Below are positions 1-6,157 of a stretch of DNA of 12,188 nucleotides, in pieces. Each line of letters begins with the position of its first letter. The stretch's first letter is position 1. Made by a program: the position numbers and the translations under genes. The notes beneath the pieces were generated by a model that made no database searches, was not told where the DNA came from, and was given only the letters and a program-made list of their open reading frames with translations. Source of the DNA: an uncultured bacterium (lineage in GTDB: Bacteria > Bacillota_I > Bacilli_A > RF39 > UBA660); assembly GCA_949285775.1 (NCBI GenBank), contig CASEAD010000190.1:1-12188 (forward strand), read 5' to 3'.

Positions 1-934
1 AAATTTCTTCATTATCAACTAGAAATACAACCTCTTTAACATCATATATATCATCCATTGATAAACTAATTGTATATATAACTTCTTCTAAAATTTTATT
101 ACTAGTAGGATCATTTAAAATAGAATTATTAAAGTTTAACTTTAAAACGTCTTCATCAATAGTATAATCAATTAACTTAGTAGTAGAATTTAAATAACTC
201 ATAAGATTAGTTTCATAAATTGGCGAAGATGATAATTCATCAATAATAACTTTTACTTTATCTTGATTTTCATTATTAACATATTTAGTTACTGGTACAT
301 AATAAGTATTATCATTATAACTACTAACATAGTATACAGTATAATAATCTATATCCATAGTACTTGTTAATTCATAAGACTTATTAATCCCGTAACTCTT
401 ATCTAATGATACAGGTAATTTTTTCTTACTATTTGGTAATGTCTCTAATTGTTCTCCTTCTACTTGAATAATTACTTTGTCTATACCATCAATGCTAGTT
501 AAAGTATAAACAATTGCCTCAATCATTTTTTCTTCATATTCTTGATTAATATCCAATAATTCTTTAGAAAAATTAATCGTAAGAACCTTATCTTCTAATT
601 TAACATCTAATATTTCCGTTCCACTAGGAATAATTGATCTAAACCCATTAGGAATAATATTACTTTTCTTCCCATCTAATATTAATCCTTCTATTACATC
701 TTTTGCCGTATCAACCGTATTACAATCACAACCATTAATAGTAGTTCTTGCAACATAATCATTACTATCTAATAAATAAATTACTTCTTGAGTATTAGTA
801 TAAACATATTCTACCCCATCATTTTTAAGATCAATTTCATTATCAGTACTATCAGGCATCAAATATAAAAGAAGTAAGGCAAATAACGCTAAAGAAGTAA
901 TAGTAATCTTTCTAATAGTCATTTTTTTTAACAT
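1..934 (-). CDS. Membrane-anchored tandem GerMN-domain protein, 3' end beyond the window
   Basis: 311 codons are visible and the stop lies outside the window. The ATG at 934 follows AGGTGAT (938-944) at a normal distance; an ATG five bases upstream hits a stop after three codons. A basic N-terminus precedes one hydrophobic segment (residues about 10-26) with no lipobox Cys, so I infer a signal anchor with the bulk outside the membrane. Two similar alpha/beta units follow, at about 51-160 and 198-311. Each runs from a Tyr-rich strand (VIYLLDSN; YTVYYVSS) through a helix to a conserved core (IIPSGTEILDVKLEDKVLTINFSKELL in the first copy, shortened here to its key residues P103, G105, L115, L118, N121, F122; VLKLNFNNSIL in the second). 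This is the layout of Bacillus GerM, which is tied to spore peptidoglycan and germination; other GerMN proteins are general cell-envelope proteins. The family call is fairly firm, the role is not. Confidence 0.8.
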   Translation of the reverse strand, partial: MLKKMTIRKITITSLALFALLLLYLMPDSTDNEIDLKNDGVEYVYTNTQEVIYLLDSNDYVARTTINGCDCNTVDTAKDVIEGLILDGKKSNIIPNGFRSIIPSGTEILDVKLEDKVLTINFSKELLDINQEYEEKMIEAIVYTLTSIDGIDKVIIQVEGEQLETLPNSKKKLPVSLDKSYGINKSYELTSTMDIDYYTVYYVSSYNDNTYYVPVTKYVNNENQDKVKVIIDELSSSPIYETNLMSYLNSTTKLIDYTIDEDVLKLNFNNSILNDPTSNKILEEVIYTISLSMDDIYDVKEVVFLVDNEEI

Positions 935-973
935 AACATCACCTAATAAATTTTATTAGTCTAAATAAAAAAA

Positions 974-1002
974 TATACAAATAATATTAAAATGATAGTC
1001 AA
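974..1002 (-). promoter_or_regulatory. Candidate sigma-A promoter of the GerMN gene
   Basis: A good -35 box TTGACT (997-1002) stands 17 bases before a weak -10 TGTATA (974-979); TATATT two bases further on is an alternative. It lies between the tRNA terminator and the GerMN start, which is where a promoter is needed, but the weak -10 keeps confidence low. Confidence 0.4.
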
Positions 1003-1032
1003 AACATAAAATAATTAATAATTATATAAATT

Positions 1033-1058
1033 AAAAAGCCCTATAAATTTAGGGACTT
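1033..1058 (-). terminator. Intrinsic terminator after tRNA-Thr
   Basis: On the minus strand CCCTA and TAGGG pair around an AATTTA loop. The stem extends through AAG/CTT with one bulged T, and a run of five T follows. It starts about 10 bases past the tRNA CCA end and separates the tRNA from the GerMN gene. Confidence 0.75.
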
Positions 1059-1067
1059 ATATTCAAA

Positions 1068-1143
1068 TGGTGCTGAAAACAAGACTTGAACTTGCGACCT
1101 ACGCATTACGAGTGCGTTGCTCTACCAACTGAGCTATTTCAGC
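1068..1143 (-). tRNA. tRNA-Thr (anticodon CGU), CCA encoded
   Basis: A complete 76-nt cloverleaf reads on the minus strand. The acceptor stem is GCTGAAA/TTTCAGC with discriminator A and encoded CCA, the D arm is GCTC/GAGC, and the anticodon stem ACGCA/TGCGT closes the loop CTCGTAA, which presents CGT at positions 34-36 (reads Thr ACG codons). The variable loop is AGGTC and the T arm GCAAG/CTTGT has loop TTCAAGT. All canonical bases (T8, G18G19, T54T55C56, A58) are present. It is a single-gene transcription unit with its own promoter and terminator, and its 5' side faces the bacteriocin operon. Confidence 0.97.
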
Positions 1144-1155
1144 AAGAACATAATA

Positions 1156-1164
1156 ATTATATCA
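1156..1164 (-). promoter_or_regulatory. Extended -10 promoter element of tRNA-Thr
   Basis: The minus strand shows TGATATAAT, an extended -10 (TGn plus perfect TATAAT at 1156-1161), 12 bases before the tRNA 5' end. The -35 candidate 17 bases further upstream (TTTTAT) is poor, as is common with extended -10 promoters. Confidence 0.6.
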
Positions 1165-1230
1165 CGAATTTATTTAATATAAAACATAATATTCAAAAAA
1201 AGGAAAAGAAATTATTACTTATTAGTATAA

Positions 1231-1261
1231 TATATTAAAAGAAGTGCCTACGCACTTCTTT
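1231..1261 (-). terminator. Intrinsic terminator ending the bacteriocin operon
   Basis: A perfect 10-bp stem (1238-1247 with 1252-1261; core GAAGTGC/GCACTTC) has a 4-base loop and is followed on the minus strand by TTTTAATATATT. It begins two bases after the stop codon of the second bacteriocin peptide. The A-rich flank on the other side means it could also work on the plus strand, although no plus-strand gene is present. Confidence 0.88.
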
Positions 1262-1263
1262 GA

Positions 1264-1434
1264 TTAAGGACTACAAACTTTTCCCGATACCCCTCTTCTA
1301 ATAGCAGATCCTACAGCCTGTCCTATAGAAAAAATAGTTGATACTACATTCATAACCGCATTTAAGACACTACTAATAGATACAGAAGCACCTCCATTTA
1401 TCTTCCTCATCTCTTCTTTTCTTAGTTCACACAT
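1264..1434 (-). CDS. Double-glycine bacteriocin precursor B (56 aa)
   Basis: A small gene with AGGAGG (1443-1448) 8 bases before the ATG. The 15-residue leader MCELRKEEMRKINGG fits the double-glycine rule: L at -12, E at -8, M at -7, I at -4, and GG at -2/-1. The predicted 41-residue mature peptide starts ASVSISS. It has a hydrophobic, Ser/Ala/Val-rich helix-like stretch with a GxxxG motif (GQAVG, mature residues 23-27), then a basic Gly-rich tail (RRG, GK) ending VCSP, with its only mature Cys third from the end. Export and cleavage by the adjacent C39 transporter are expected from the family. Its similar-leader partner lies 21 bases upstream and a terminator follows directly, so I infer one half of a two-peptide class IIb-like bacteriocin. 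A signalling peptide is the alternative. I do not recognise a named homologue. Confidence 0.82.
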   Translation of the reverse strand: MCELRKEEMRKINGGASVSISSVLNAVMNVVSTIFSIGQAVGSAIRRGVSGKVCSP

Positions 1435-1455
1435 AACATATTCCTCCTCTCATCT

Positions 1456-1599
1456 TTAATTTCTACACTTTATAGGATTCATAAACCCATCAATTACACC
1501 TGCGATAAATGAAACCAATGCACTTACTCCGGCAACTATACTCCAATTTACCGCACCACCCTGAATACCTTTCATCTCATTTTGACTTATCTCTTGCAT
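1456..1599 (-). CDS. Double-glycine bacteriocin precursor A (47 aa)
   Basis: The start is set by AAGGAGGT (1603-1610), a near-perfect ribosome binding site that overlaps the stop codon of the preceding gene. The leader MQEISQNEMKGIQGG matches that of peptide B at 7 of 15 positions (M1, E3, E8, M9, I12, G14, G15) and has I-12, E-8, M-7 and I-4. The predicted mature peptide is only 32 residues. It begins AVNWS, continues as one hydrophobic helix with a GxxxG motif (GVIDG, mature 19-23), and ends IKCRN, with its only Cys third from the C-terminus as in peptide B. There is no lanthionine, thioether or cyclisation enzyme nearby, so it is presumably unmodified apart from leader removal and a possible disulfide. 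It is likely co-translated with the transporter operon and acts outside the cell, probably on target membranes (inference). Confidence 0.82.
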   Translation of the reverse strand: MQEISQNEMKGIQGGAVNWSIVAGVSALVSFIAGVIDGFMNPIKCRN

Positions 1600-1609
1600 A
1601 TTACCTCCT

Positions 1610-2029
1610 TTAATACAAATAGTTAATAATTTTTTTATTTTCGCCTTTAATTTTAATACTTAATGGATAATTATTTATTTGGTAATAATCTTCTAAATTC
1701 CGTATTTTTAAATATACTATTTGATATACACTATCATCTTCATATATTAAGTTATCTTCAATTTCATATATCTGATACATATATTCTTTATCGTTTATTA
1801 ATAAAAATTTATTTTGTGATATGGAGCTTAAATCACTAATAGGAGTCATTATTTTTAATAAATACATATTATCTTTTAAAATTATTTTGGAGTCCGAATA
1901 AAAATATGAAGTATAATTACAACTAAATAAAACATATATAACTAGCACAATTAAAATAAGAATATTGTAAATGAATAATTTTAATATTATTTTAGGTTTT
2001 CTATTCATTAATATATATGTATCAATCAA
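1610..2029 (-). CDS. Mini HlyD-like bacteriocin-export accessory protein (139 aa)
   Basis: I place the start at TTG 2029 because AGGTGA (2035-2040) sits exactly 5 bases upstream, inside the last codons of the transporter gene. The frame stays open to a GTG at 2038 and has an ATG at 2008, neither with a suitable site. The 8-base overlap with the transporter indicates translational coupling. A short basic N-terminus, one TM helix (about 16-36) and an extracellular beta-rich part of about 100 residues follow. Its end (YPLSIKIKGENKKIINYLY, with the pattern P-x-S-x-K-I-K-G...I-x-Y-L) resembles the C-terminal beta-barrel end of HlyD-family accessory proteins that pair with C39 transporters. Those proteins are usually several hundred residues with lipoyl and coiled-coil segments, which are absent here. 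Alternatives are an immunity protein or a chaperone. The TM topology is clear; the HlyD relationship is inferred from pattern only. Confidence 0.72.
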   Translation of the reverse strand: MIDTYILMNRKPKIILKLFIYNILILIVLVIYVLFSCNYTSYFYSDSKIILKDNMYLLKIMTPISDLSSISQNKFLLINDKEYMYQIYEIEDNLIYEDDSVYQIVYLKIRNLEDYYQINNYPLSIKIKGENKKIINYLY

Positions 2030-4118
2030 TATTATCACCTATTGCTCTTTCATAATCTTCTTTTATATAACCATTCTCTACCTTTAAAACTTTATCATAT
2101 AAATCCATATTTTCTACCCTATGGGATATTATAATAATAGTCCTATCAAAATACTTACTAAAAATATTCTTTAAAATTTTTCTTTCCAAATTAATATCTA
2201 TCGCATTTAATCCCTCATCAATTAGAATTATATCGCTCTTCTTTAAAAGAGCCCTTGCTAAAATTATCCTTTGCCTTTGTCCACTAGATAAATTAACACC
2301 ATTTTCTTCTAACTTAGTATCATAAGCCAAAAATAAATTTTTAACTATTTCATCAACAAATGTCAAACTACATATTTCTATAAAATCATTATCATCTACT
2401 ATCCTATTTAATGTAATATTATTCCTAATAGTATCCGTAAATAATATATCATCCTGAGAAATATAAACAATATTACTTCTAATATCCCTAAGTGAATAAT
2501 CATTAATATCTATATTATTTATATAAATCATTCCTCTATTTACTTGATAATATTTATAAAGTAACTTTAAAATAGTACTCTTACCACTACCAGAATGACC
2601 CAATATCAATACTTTACTACCCTCTTTTATATTTAAATTCACATTATTTAAAACATTATCACAATTGTTATAACTAAAACTTAAATTAGATACATTAATA
2701 CTCCCCTTAATTTCTATATTAGTTTTATAATCTAACTTCTCTTCTTCAATATCTAATAAATTATTAATTCTAGTAATAGAATTAACAGCATAAAAGGAAT
2801 CTTTCGCTAGGTCTATTAAATTTTTCAAAGGATCTATAAAGTATGGTAATAAAGATAAAAAAGTAATGACTAACCCTATACTTAAAGTATTATTAATTAC
2901 ATACCTATATCCAACATATGATATTAATAAAGTTCCAATCAAAGTAGATATATCTTTTATAAATACTTCCCAATTACTTAAACAGTCATAAATAAAAACA
3001 TCATTTAAACTAGAAACATATAATTTTTCCATTTGCTCATTCATAATACTTTCAACATTAAGATTTTTAATAGTTTCAAACCCACCAATATCTTCTACCA
3101 ATTTAGAATTTATCAGAGCATTATTCTCTTGAAATATATTTGTATACTTCTTTACTAGGGGCTTAAAAAAGAAATATATTACTAAATATTCAAGAATAAT
3201 TATTACGCTTAACATAAACATAGTTCTATTTATATTAAACAACAAAACTCCACATACCAAAGAAATAATAACATCTAGAAATACAGTGAGTATTATTTTA
3301 CTTAACAAATCTTTTACCATCGCTAAGTCATTTATTCTACTTATTACCTCTCCAGTAGTCTTATTTTTATAATAATTATAAGGAAGTAAAAGAATCTTTG
3401 TGAAAGTATTTAAAAAAATCGAACAATCTATCTTTTGTGTTAAATATATTAAGAGTTGATTTCTAAAAAAATTACTTATACATTTAATTAAAATAACAAC
3501 ACCAAATATAAAAGTTACAATAATTAAATTAGATGTAGACGTCTTTATTATATTATCAATAATTACTTGTCCATAAAAAGCATAAACACAAGACATAATT
3601 GTAAATATTATAGATAACAACAAGATATTTAGAACAATGCTTTTATTATTTTTTATTGTATCTATAATTATTTTATTAAGATACTTCTCCTCTTTATATA
3701 GGGGCAATCTTTTATAAGGAGAAAATATCATAACATAGCCTGTCCATAATTTAGATACCTCATCTTTGGTGAGAATTCTTTTTCCTACAGCAGGATCCAT
3801 TAGCACTACTTTGTCCTTACTCACAGCATAAATAACAACAAAATGTTCATAATTATTATTTATAAATTGGCATATAAAGGGCATTTTCAATTCTTTTAAT
3901 ACATTTATGTTATCCACTTTGTAAGCTTTAGACTCTAATCCTAATAAAATAGATGCTTCTCTTAAATTATAGAAATGTGTACCTATCTTAGTGGTATTTG
4001 TTAATTCAACCAATTTATTAATAGAAATATTTCCACCATAATAGCGAATTATTGACAACAAACAAGCCGCACCACATTCTTTATAACCATCTTGTAACAC
4101 TATTAAATTTTTTCTCAA
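2022..4118 (-). CDS. Peptidase-containing ABC transporter (C39-TMD-NBD), bacteriocin processing and export
   Basis: This 698-aa protein has the full PCAT layout. Residues 1-135 are a C39 cysteine peptidase: Q9 and C15 in LQDGYKECGAACL, H92 in NYEHFVVIY and D108 in LMDPAVG form the expected oxyanion and catalytic set. Residues about 155-430 hold six TM helices, and about 470-690 an ABC ATPase with Walker A GHSGSGKST (507-515), Q-loop Q555, signature LSSGQRQ (610-616), Walker B ILIDE (631-635) and switch H666. Such transporters cleave after the GG of leader peptides and export the core using ATP. The start is TTG: an in-frame TAA lies two codons upstream and AGGAGGT (4124-4130) is 5 bases away. 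It is the first gene of the operon, and the two GG peptides encoded 3' of it are the obvious substrates. Confidence 0.95.
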   Translation of the reverse strand: MRKNLIVLQDGYKECGAACLLSIIRYYGGNISINKLVELTNTTKIGTHFYNLREASILLGLESKAYKVDNINVLKELKMPFICQFINNNYEHFVVIYAVSKDKVVLMDPAVGKRILTKDEVSKLWTGYVMIFSPYKRLPLYKEEKYLNKIIIDTIKNNKSIVLNILLLSIIFTIMSCVYAFYGQVIIDNIIKTSTSNLIIVTFIFGVVILIKCISNFFRNQLLIYLTQKIDCSIFLNTFTKILLLPYNYYKNKTTGEVISRINDLAMVKDLLSKIILTVFLDVIISLVCGVLLFNINRTMFMLSVIIILEYLVIYFFFKPLVKKYTNIFQENNALINSKLVEDIGGFETIKNLNVESIMNEQMEKLYVSSLNDVFIYDCLSNWEVFIKDISTLIGTLLISYVGYRYVINNTLSIGLVITFLSLLPYFIDPLKNLIDLAKDSFYAVNSITRINNLLDIEEEKLDYKTNIEIKGSINVSNLSFSYNNCDNVLNNVNLNIKEGSKVLILGHSGSGKSTILKLLYKYYQVNRGMIYINNIDINDYSLRDIRSNIVYISQDDILFTDTIRNNITLNRIVDDNDFIEICSLTFVDEIVKNLFLAYDTKLEENGVNLSSGQRQRIILARALLKKSDIILIDEGLNAIDINLERKILKNIFSKYFDRTIIIISHRVENMDLYDKVLKVENGYIKEDYERAIGDNID

Positions 4119-4128
4119 CTTTTACCTC

Positions 4129-4148
4129 CTCTAATTATATTATTAGAG
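4129..4148 (-). promoter_or_regulatory. Perfect inverted repeat abutting the RBS of the bacteriocin operon
   Basis: CTCTAAT and ATTAGAG, 7-bp arms around AATATA, form a perfect palindrome whose downstream arm takes in the first two bases of the transporter AGGAGG site. It could be an operator for an unlinked regulator or an mRNA hairpin that hides the ribosome binding site. The embedded TATAAT (4134-4139) has no -35 box and would start transcription inside the Shine-Dalgarno, so I doubt it is the promoter. Alternating A and T tracts fill 4149-4204 upstream; the real promoter is probably there (for example TTTTCA with TTAAAT, weak). Confidence 0.45.
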
Positions 4149-4204
4149 ATAAATTTAAAAATCCCTTCTTTTTTTTGAAAAAAATTTAACTTTTTTTATC
4201 AAAC

Positions 4205-4237
4205 AAAAAAATACCCCCATAATTTATAAGGATATTT
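4205..4237 (-). terminator. Intrinsic terminator of the scpA-scpB-pdp-trmB operon
   Basis: On the minus strand AAATATCCTTAT pairs over 12 positions (three G-T) with ATGGGGGTATTT around an AAATT loop, followed by more T. The hairpin starts inside the trmB stop codon. It isolates the bacteriocin operon from upstream transcription. Confidence 0.88.
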
Positions 4238-4865
4238 ACTTAATTGCCTCCAATTTATTTATTTTAACTCCTTTATTTACAAACTTTTTCTCATACTCAG
4301 TCATTATATTATTATCATCGCTCTCTTTATGTAAATCGTTAGTCTTATATATTATTTTATATCCATAATCTACTAAAGAATTAATAGAATAATTAAATAA
4401 ATCTATATTATCAGTCTTCATTATTATATGACACCTATCTTTAAAAACATTATCATATATACTTAGAAAAATAGGACTAGTAAGCCTTCTCTTCGCATGC
4501 CTATCTTTTGGCCATGGATCAGAAAAATTTAAATACATTAAATCTACTTCCCTTTCAAAAACACTCTCTAACTTATGAGCATCCATTCTAACAATTTTTA
4601 AATTTTTTATCTCTAACTCATTAGATTTCTGTATTGCTCTTACTATAACACTGTCATATTTTTCAATACCAATAAAATTAATATTAGGATACCTTAAAGC
4701 ATTCTCTATAATAAAATCTCCCTTACCAATACCTATTTCTAAATATATAGGATTATTATTATTAAATACTTTACTCCAATTACCTTTATATATATAAGGA
4801 TTATCTACATAATAAGTACCATTTATTATTATCTCATTAGCACCTTTTACATTCTTAAGTCTCAT
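4236..4865 (-). CDS. trmB: tRNA (guanine-N7-)-methyltransferase
   Basis: It uses S-adenosylmethionine to form m7G46 in the variable loop of tRNAs. The 209-aa length and the sequence match the Firmicutes TrmB family end to end. The N-terminal MRLKNVKGA is family-typical, followed by the SAM-binding motif EIGIGKGDF (43-51), the acidic residue in GIE (66-68), D95, the signature FSDPWPKDRHAKRRL (114-128), TDN (151-153) and the C-terminal TEYEKKF (189-195) that contributes to tRNA/SAM binding. Only three bases separate its ATG from the pdp stop, and its GAGGT site lies in the final codons of pdp, so translation is probably coupled. It is the last gene of a four-gene unit and its stop codon is embedded in the terminator. 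All expected key residues are present. Confidence 0.96.
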   Translation of the reverse strand: MRLKNVKGANEIIINGTYYVDNPYIYKGNWSKVFNNNNPIYLEIGIGKGDFIIENALRYPNINFIGIEKYDSVIVRAIQKSNELEIKNLKIVRMDAHKLESVFEREVDLMYLNFSDPWPKDRHAKRRLTSPIFLSIYDNVFKDRCHIIMKTDNIDLFNYSINSLVDYGYKIIYKTNDLHKESDDNNIMTEYEKKFVNKGVKINKLEAIK

Positions 4866-4868
4866 ACT

Positions 4869-6134
4869 CTACCTCATTACTTTATATATTAATTTAATAT
4901 CATTATTTTTAGTATTACTTATATCAAATATATCATCAGGTATATTATAATTATCTTTATTAGTATATATTGTCATTAAAACATCACCTATATTAACATA
5001 ATCAAATATATTCTTATTTAAAATAATACCCGCTGTATAATCTATCTTATCTTTCATATTAGATCTTCCTGCTCCTAAACTCATAGATAATTCCCCTAAC
5101 TTTAAAGCATCTATATTATTTAAATAACCTTCCTTATCACTTCTTATTTCTATCTTATTACTAGCTTGTGGTAACTTAGTAATATCTCCCTTCTGGGCCT
5201 TAACAAACTCTAAAAACTTATCATAAGCCTTACCATTACTTAAATTTTCTAATACTCTATTTAAAGCCTCATCATGATCTATACCTAATCCCAAACTAAC
5301 CATTAAACTAGCAAGTTCAATACATAAATCTCTTAAATTACCCTGTTTATTATTCTTTAATATATCAATAACTTCTTCTACCTCTAAAGCATTACCAATA
5401 TTATTACCTAAAGGAATATCCATATTACTAAGAACACATACTACTTCAATATTATTAAACTTACCTATCTTAATCATTAACTCAGCTAACTTAGTAGCGT
5501 CTTCAATATTTTTAACTAAAGCCCCACACCCAACTTTTACATCAATAACCAACTTACGAGCCCCACTAGCAATCTTTTTACTCATAATAGATGACGCTAT
5601 TAAAGGAATAGACTCCACCGTACCCGTAACATCTCTTAGGGCATATATCTTCTTATCAGCAGGAGCTAAATCATTATTCTGACACACATCCGCAAAACCA
5701 ACATTATTAACTTGCCTAATAAACTCCTCTTCACTTAATTCAGACGTAAAACCAGGAATAGACTCTAATTTATCAATAGTTCCACCAGTATGACCTAACC
5801 CTCTACCGCTCATTTTAGCAACCTTAACACCACAAGACGCTACTATTGGTCCAATAATCATCGTCGTTTTATCCCCAACGCCACCAGTTGAATGCTTATC
5901 AACAACATTACCTAAACTAGATAAATCTAACCTATCACCACTTAAAGTCATATATTTCGTAAGTGAAAATATCTCTTCATCACTCATACCATTTATACAT
6001 ATCGCCATTAATAAAGAAGACATCTGATAATCAGCAATATTACCTTCCATATATTCATCAATTACATATTTAATCTCTTCATCACTAAGACACATCTTTA
6101 ACCTTTTTTTATTAATTATTTCTATTATATTCAT
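4869..6134 (-). CDS. pdp: Pyrimidine-nucleoside (thymidine/uridine) phosphorylase
   Basis: A cytosolic salvage enzyme that splits thymidine, deoxyuridine or uridine with phosphate into base and (deoxy)ribose-1-phosphate. The 421-aa protein has the glycosyltransferase-family N-terminal helical domain, the phosphate-binding motif KHSTGGVGDK (80-89), SGRGLGHTGGT (109-119) and ALRDVTGTVESIP (165-177). H81, R167, S182 and K186 sit at the spacing of the E. coli DeoA pyrimidine-site residues. A C-terminal PYNP_C-type domain follows. An oddity is VKVGCGA (200-206), where relatives usually have VKVGSGA. The likely RBS is GAGGGA (6145-6150), 10 bases from the ATG, a little long. Uridine-type (Pdp) versus thymidine-type (DeoA) cannot be settled by eye, although the position in a Firmicutes operon favours Pdp. 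It lies between scpB (23-base gap) and trmB. Confidence 0.94.
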   Translation of the reverse strand: MNIIEIINKKRLKMCLSDEEIKYVIDEYMEGNIADYQMSSLLMAICINGMSDEEIFSLTKYMTLSGDRLDLSSLGNVVDKHSTGGVGDKTTMIIGPIVASCGVKVAKMSGRGLGHTGGTIDKLESIPGFTSELSEEEFIRQVNNVGFADVCQNNDLAPADKKIYALRDVTGTVESIPLIASSIMSKKIASGARKLVIDVKVGCGALVKNIEDATKLAELMIKIGKFNNIEVVCVLSNMDIPLGNNIGNALEVEEVIDILKNNKQGNLRDLCIELASLMVSLGLGIDHDEALNRVLENLSNGKAYDKFLEFVKAQKGDITKLPQASNKIEIRSDKEGYLNNIDALKLGELSMSLGAGRSNMKDKIDYTAGIILNKNIFDYVNIGDVLMTIYTNKDNYNIPDDIFDISNTKNNDIKLIYKVMR

Positions 6135-6157
6135 AATAAATCATTCCCTCTTTTTTA

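Noticed and set aside
1068..1143. tRNA-Thr as an attachment site for an integrated element
   Set aside because: No copy of the tRNA end, integrase or direct repeat was found in the window; the cassette lies on the 5' side of the tRNA with an intact promoter between.
2022..2024. Mycoplasma genetic code (TGA as Trp)
   Set aside because: TGA is used as the stop of the transporter and scpA, and Trp is encoded by TGG in conserved positions such as SDPWPK of trmB.
1264..4118. Lantibiotic or other modified-peptide cluster
   Set aside because: No LanM/LanB/LanC, radical SAM or cyclisation gene, and the cores lack the Ser/Thr-Cys pattern needed for lanthionines.
4134..4139. TATAAT next to the transporter RBS as the operon promoter
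   Set aside because: The site 17 bases upstream is ATTTTT, and transcription would begin inside the Shine-Dalgarno sequence.
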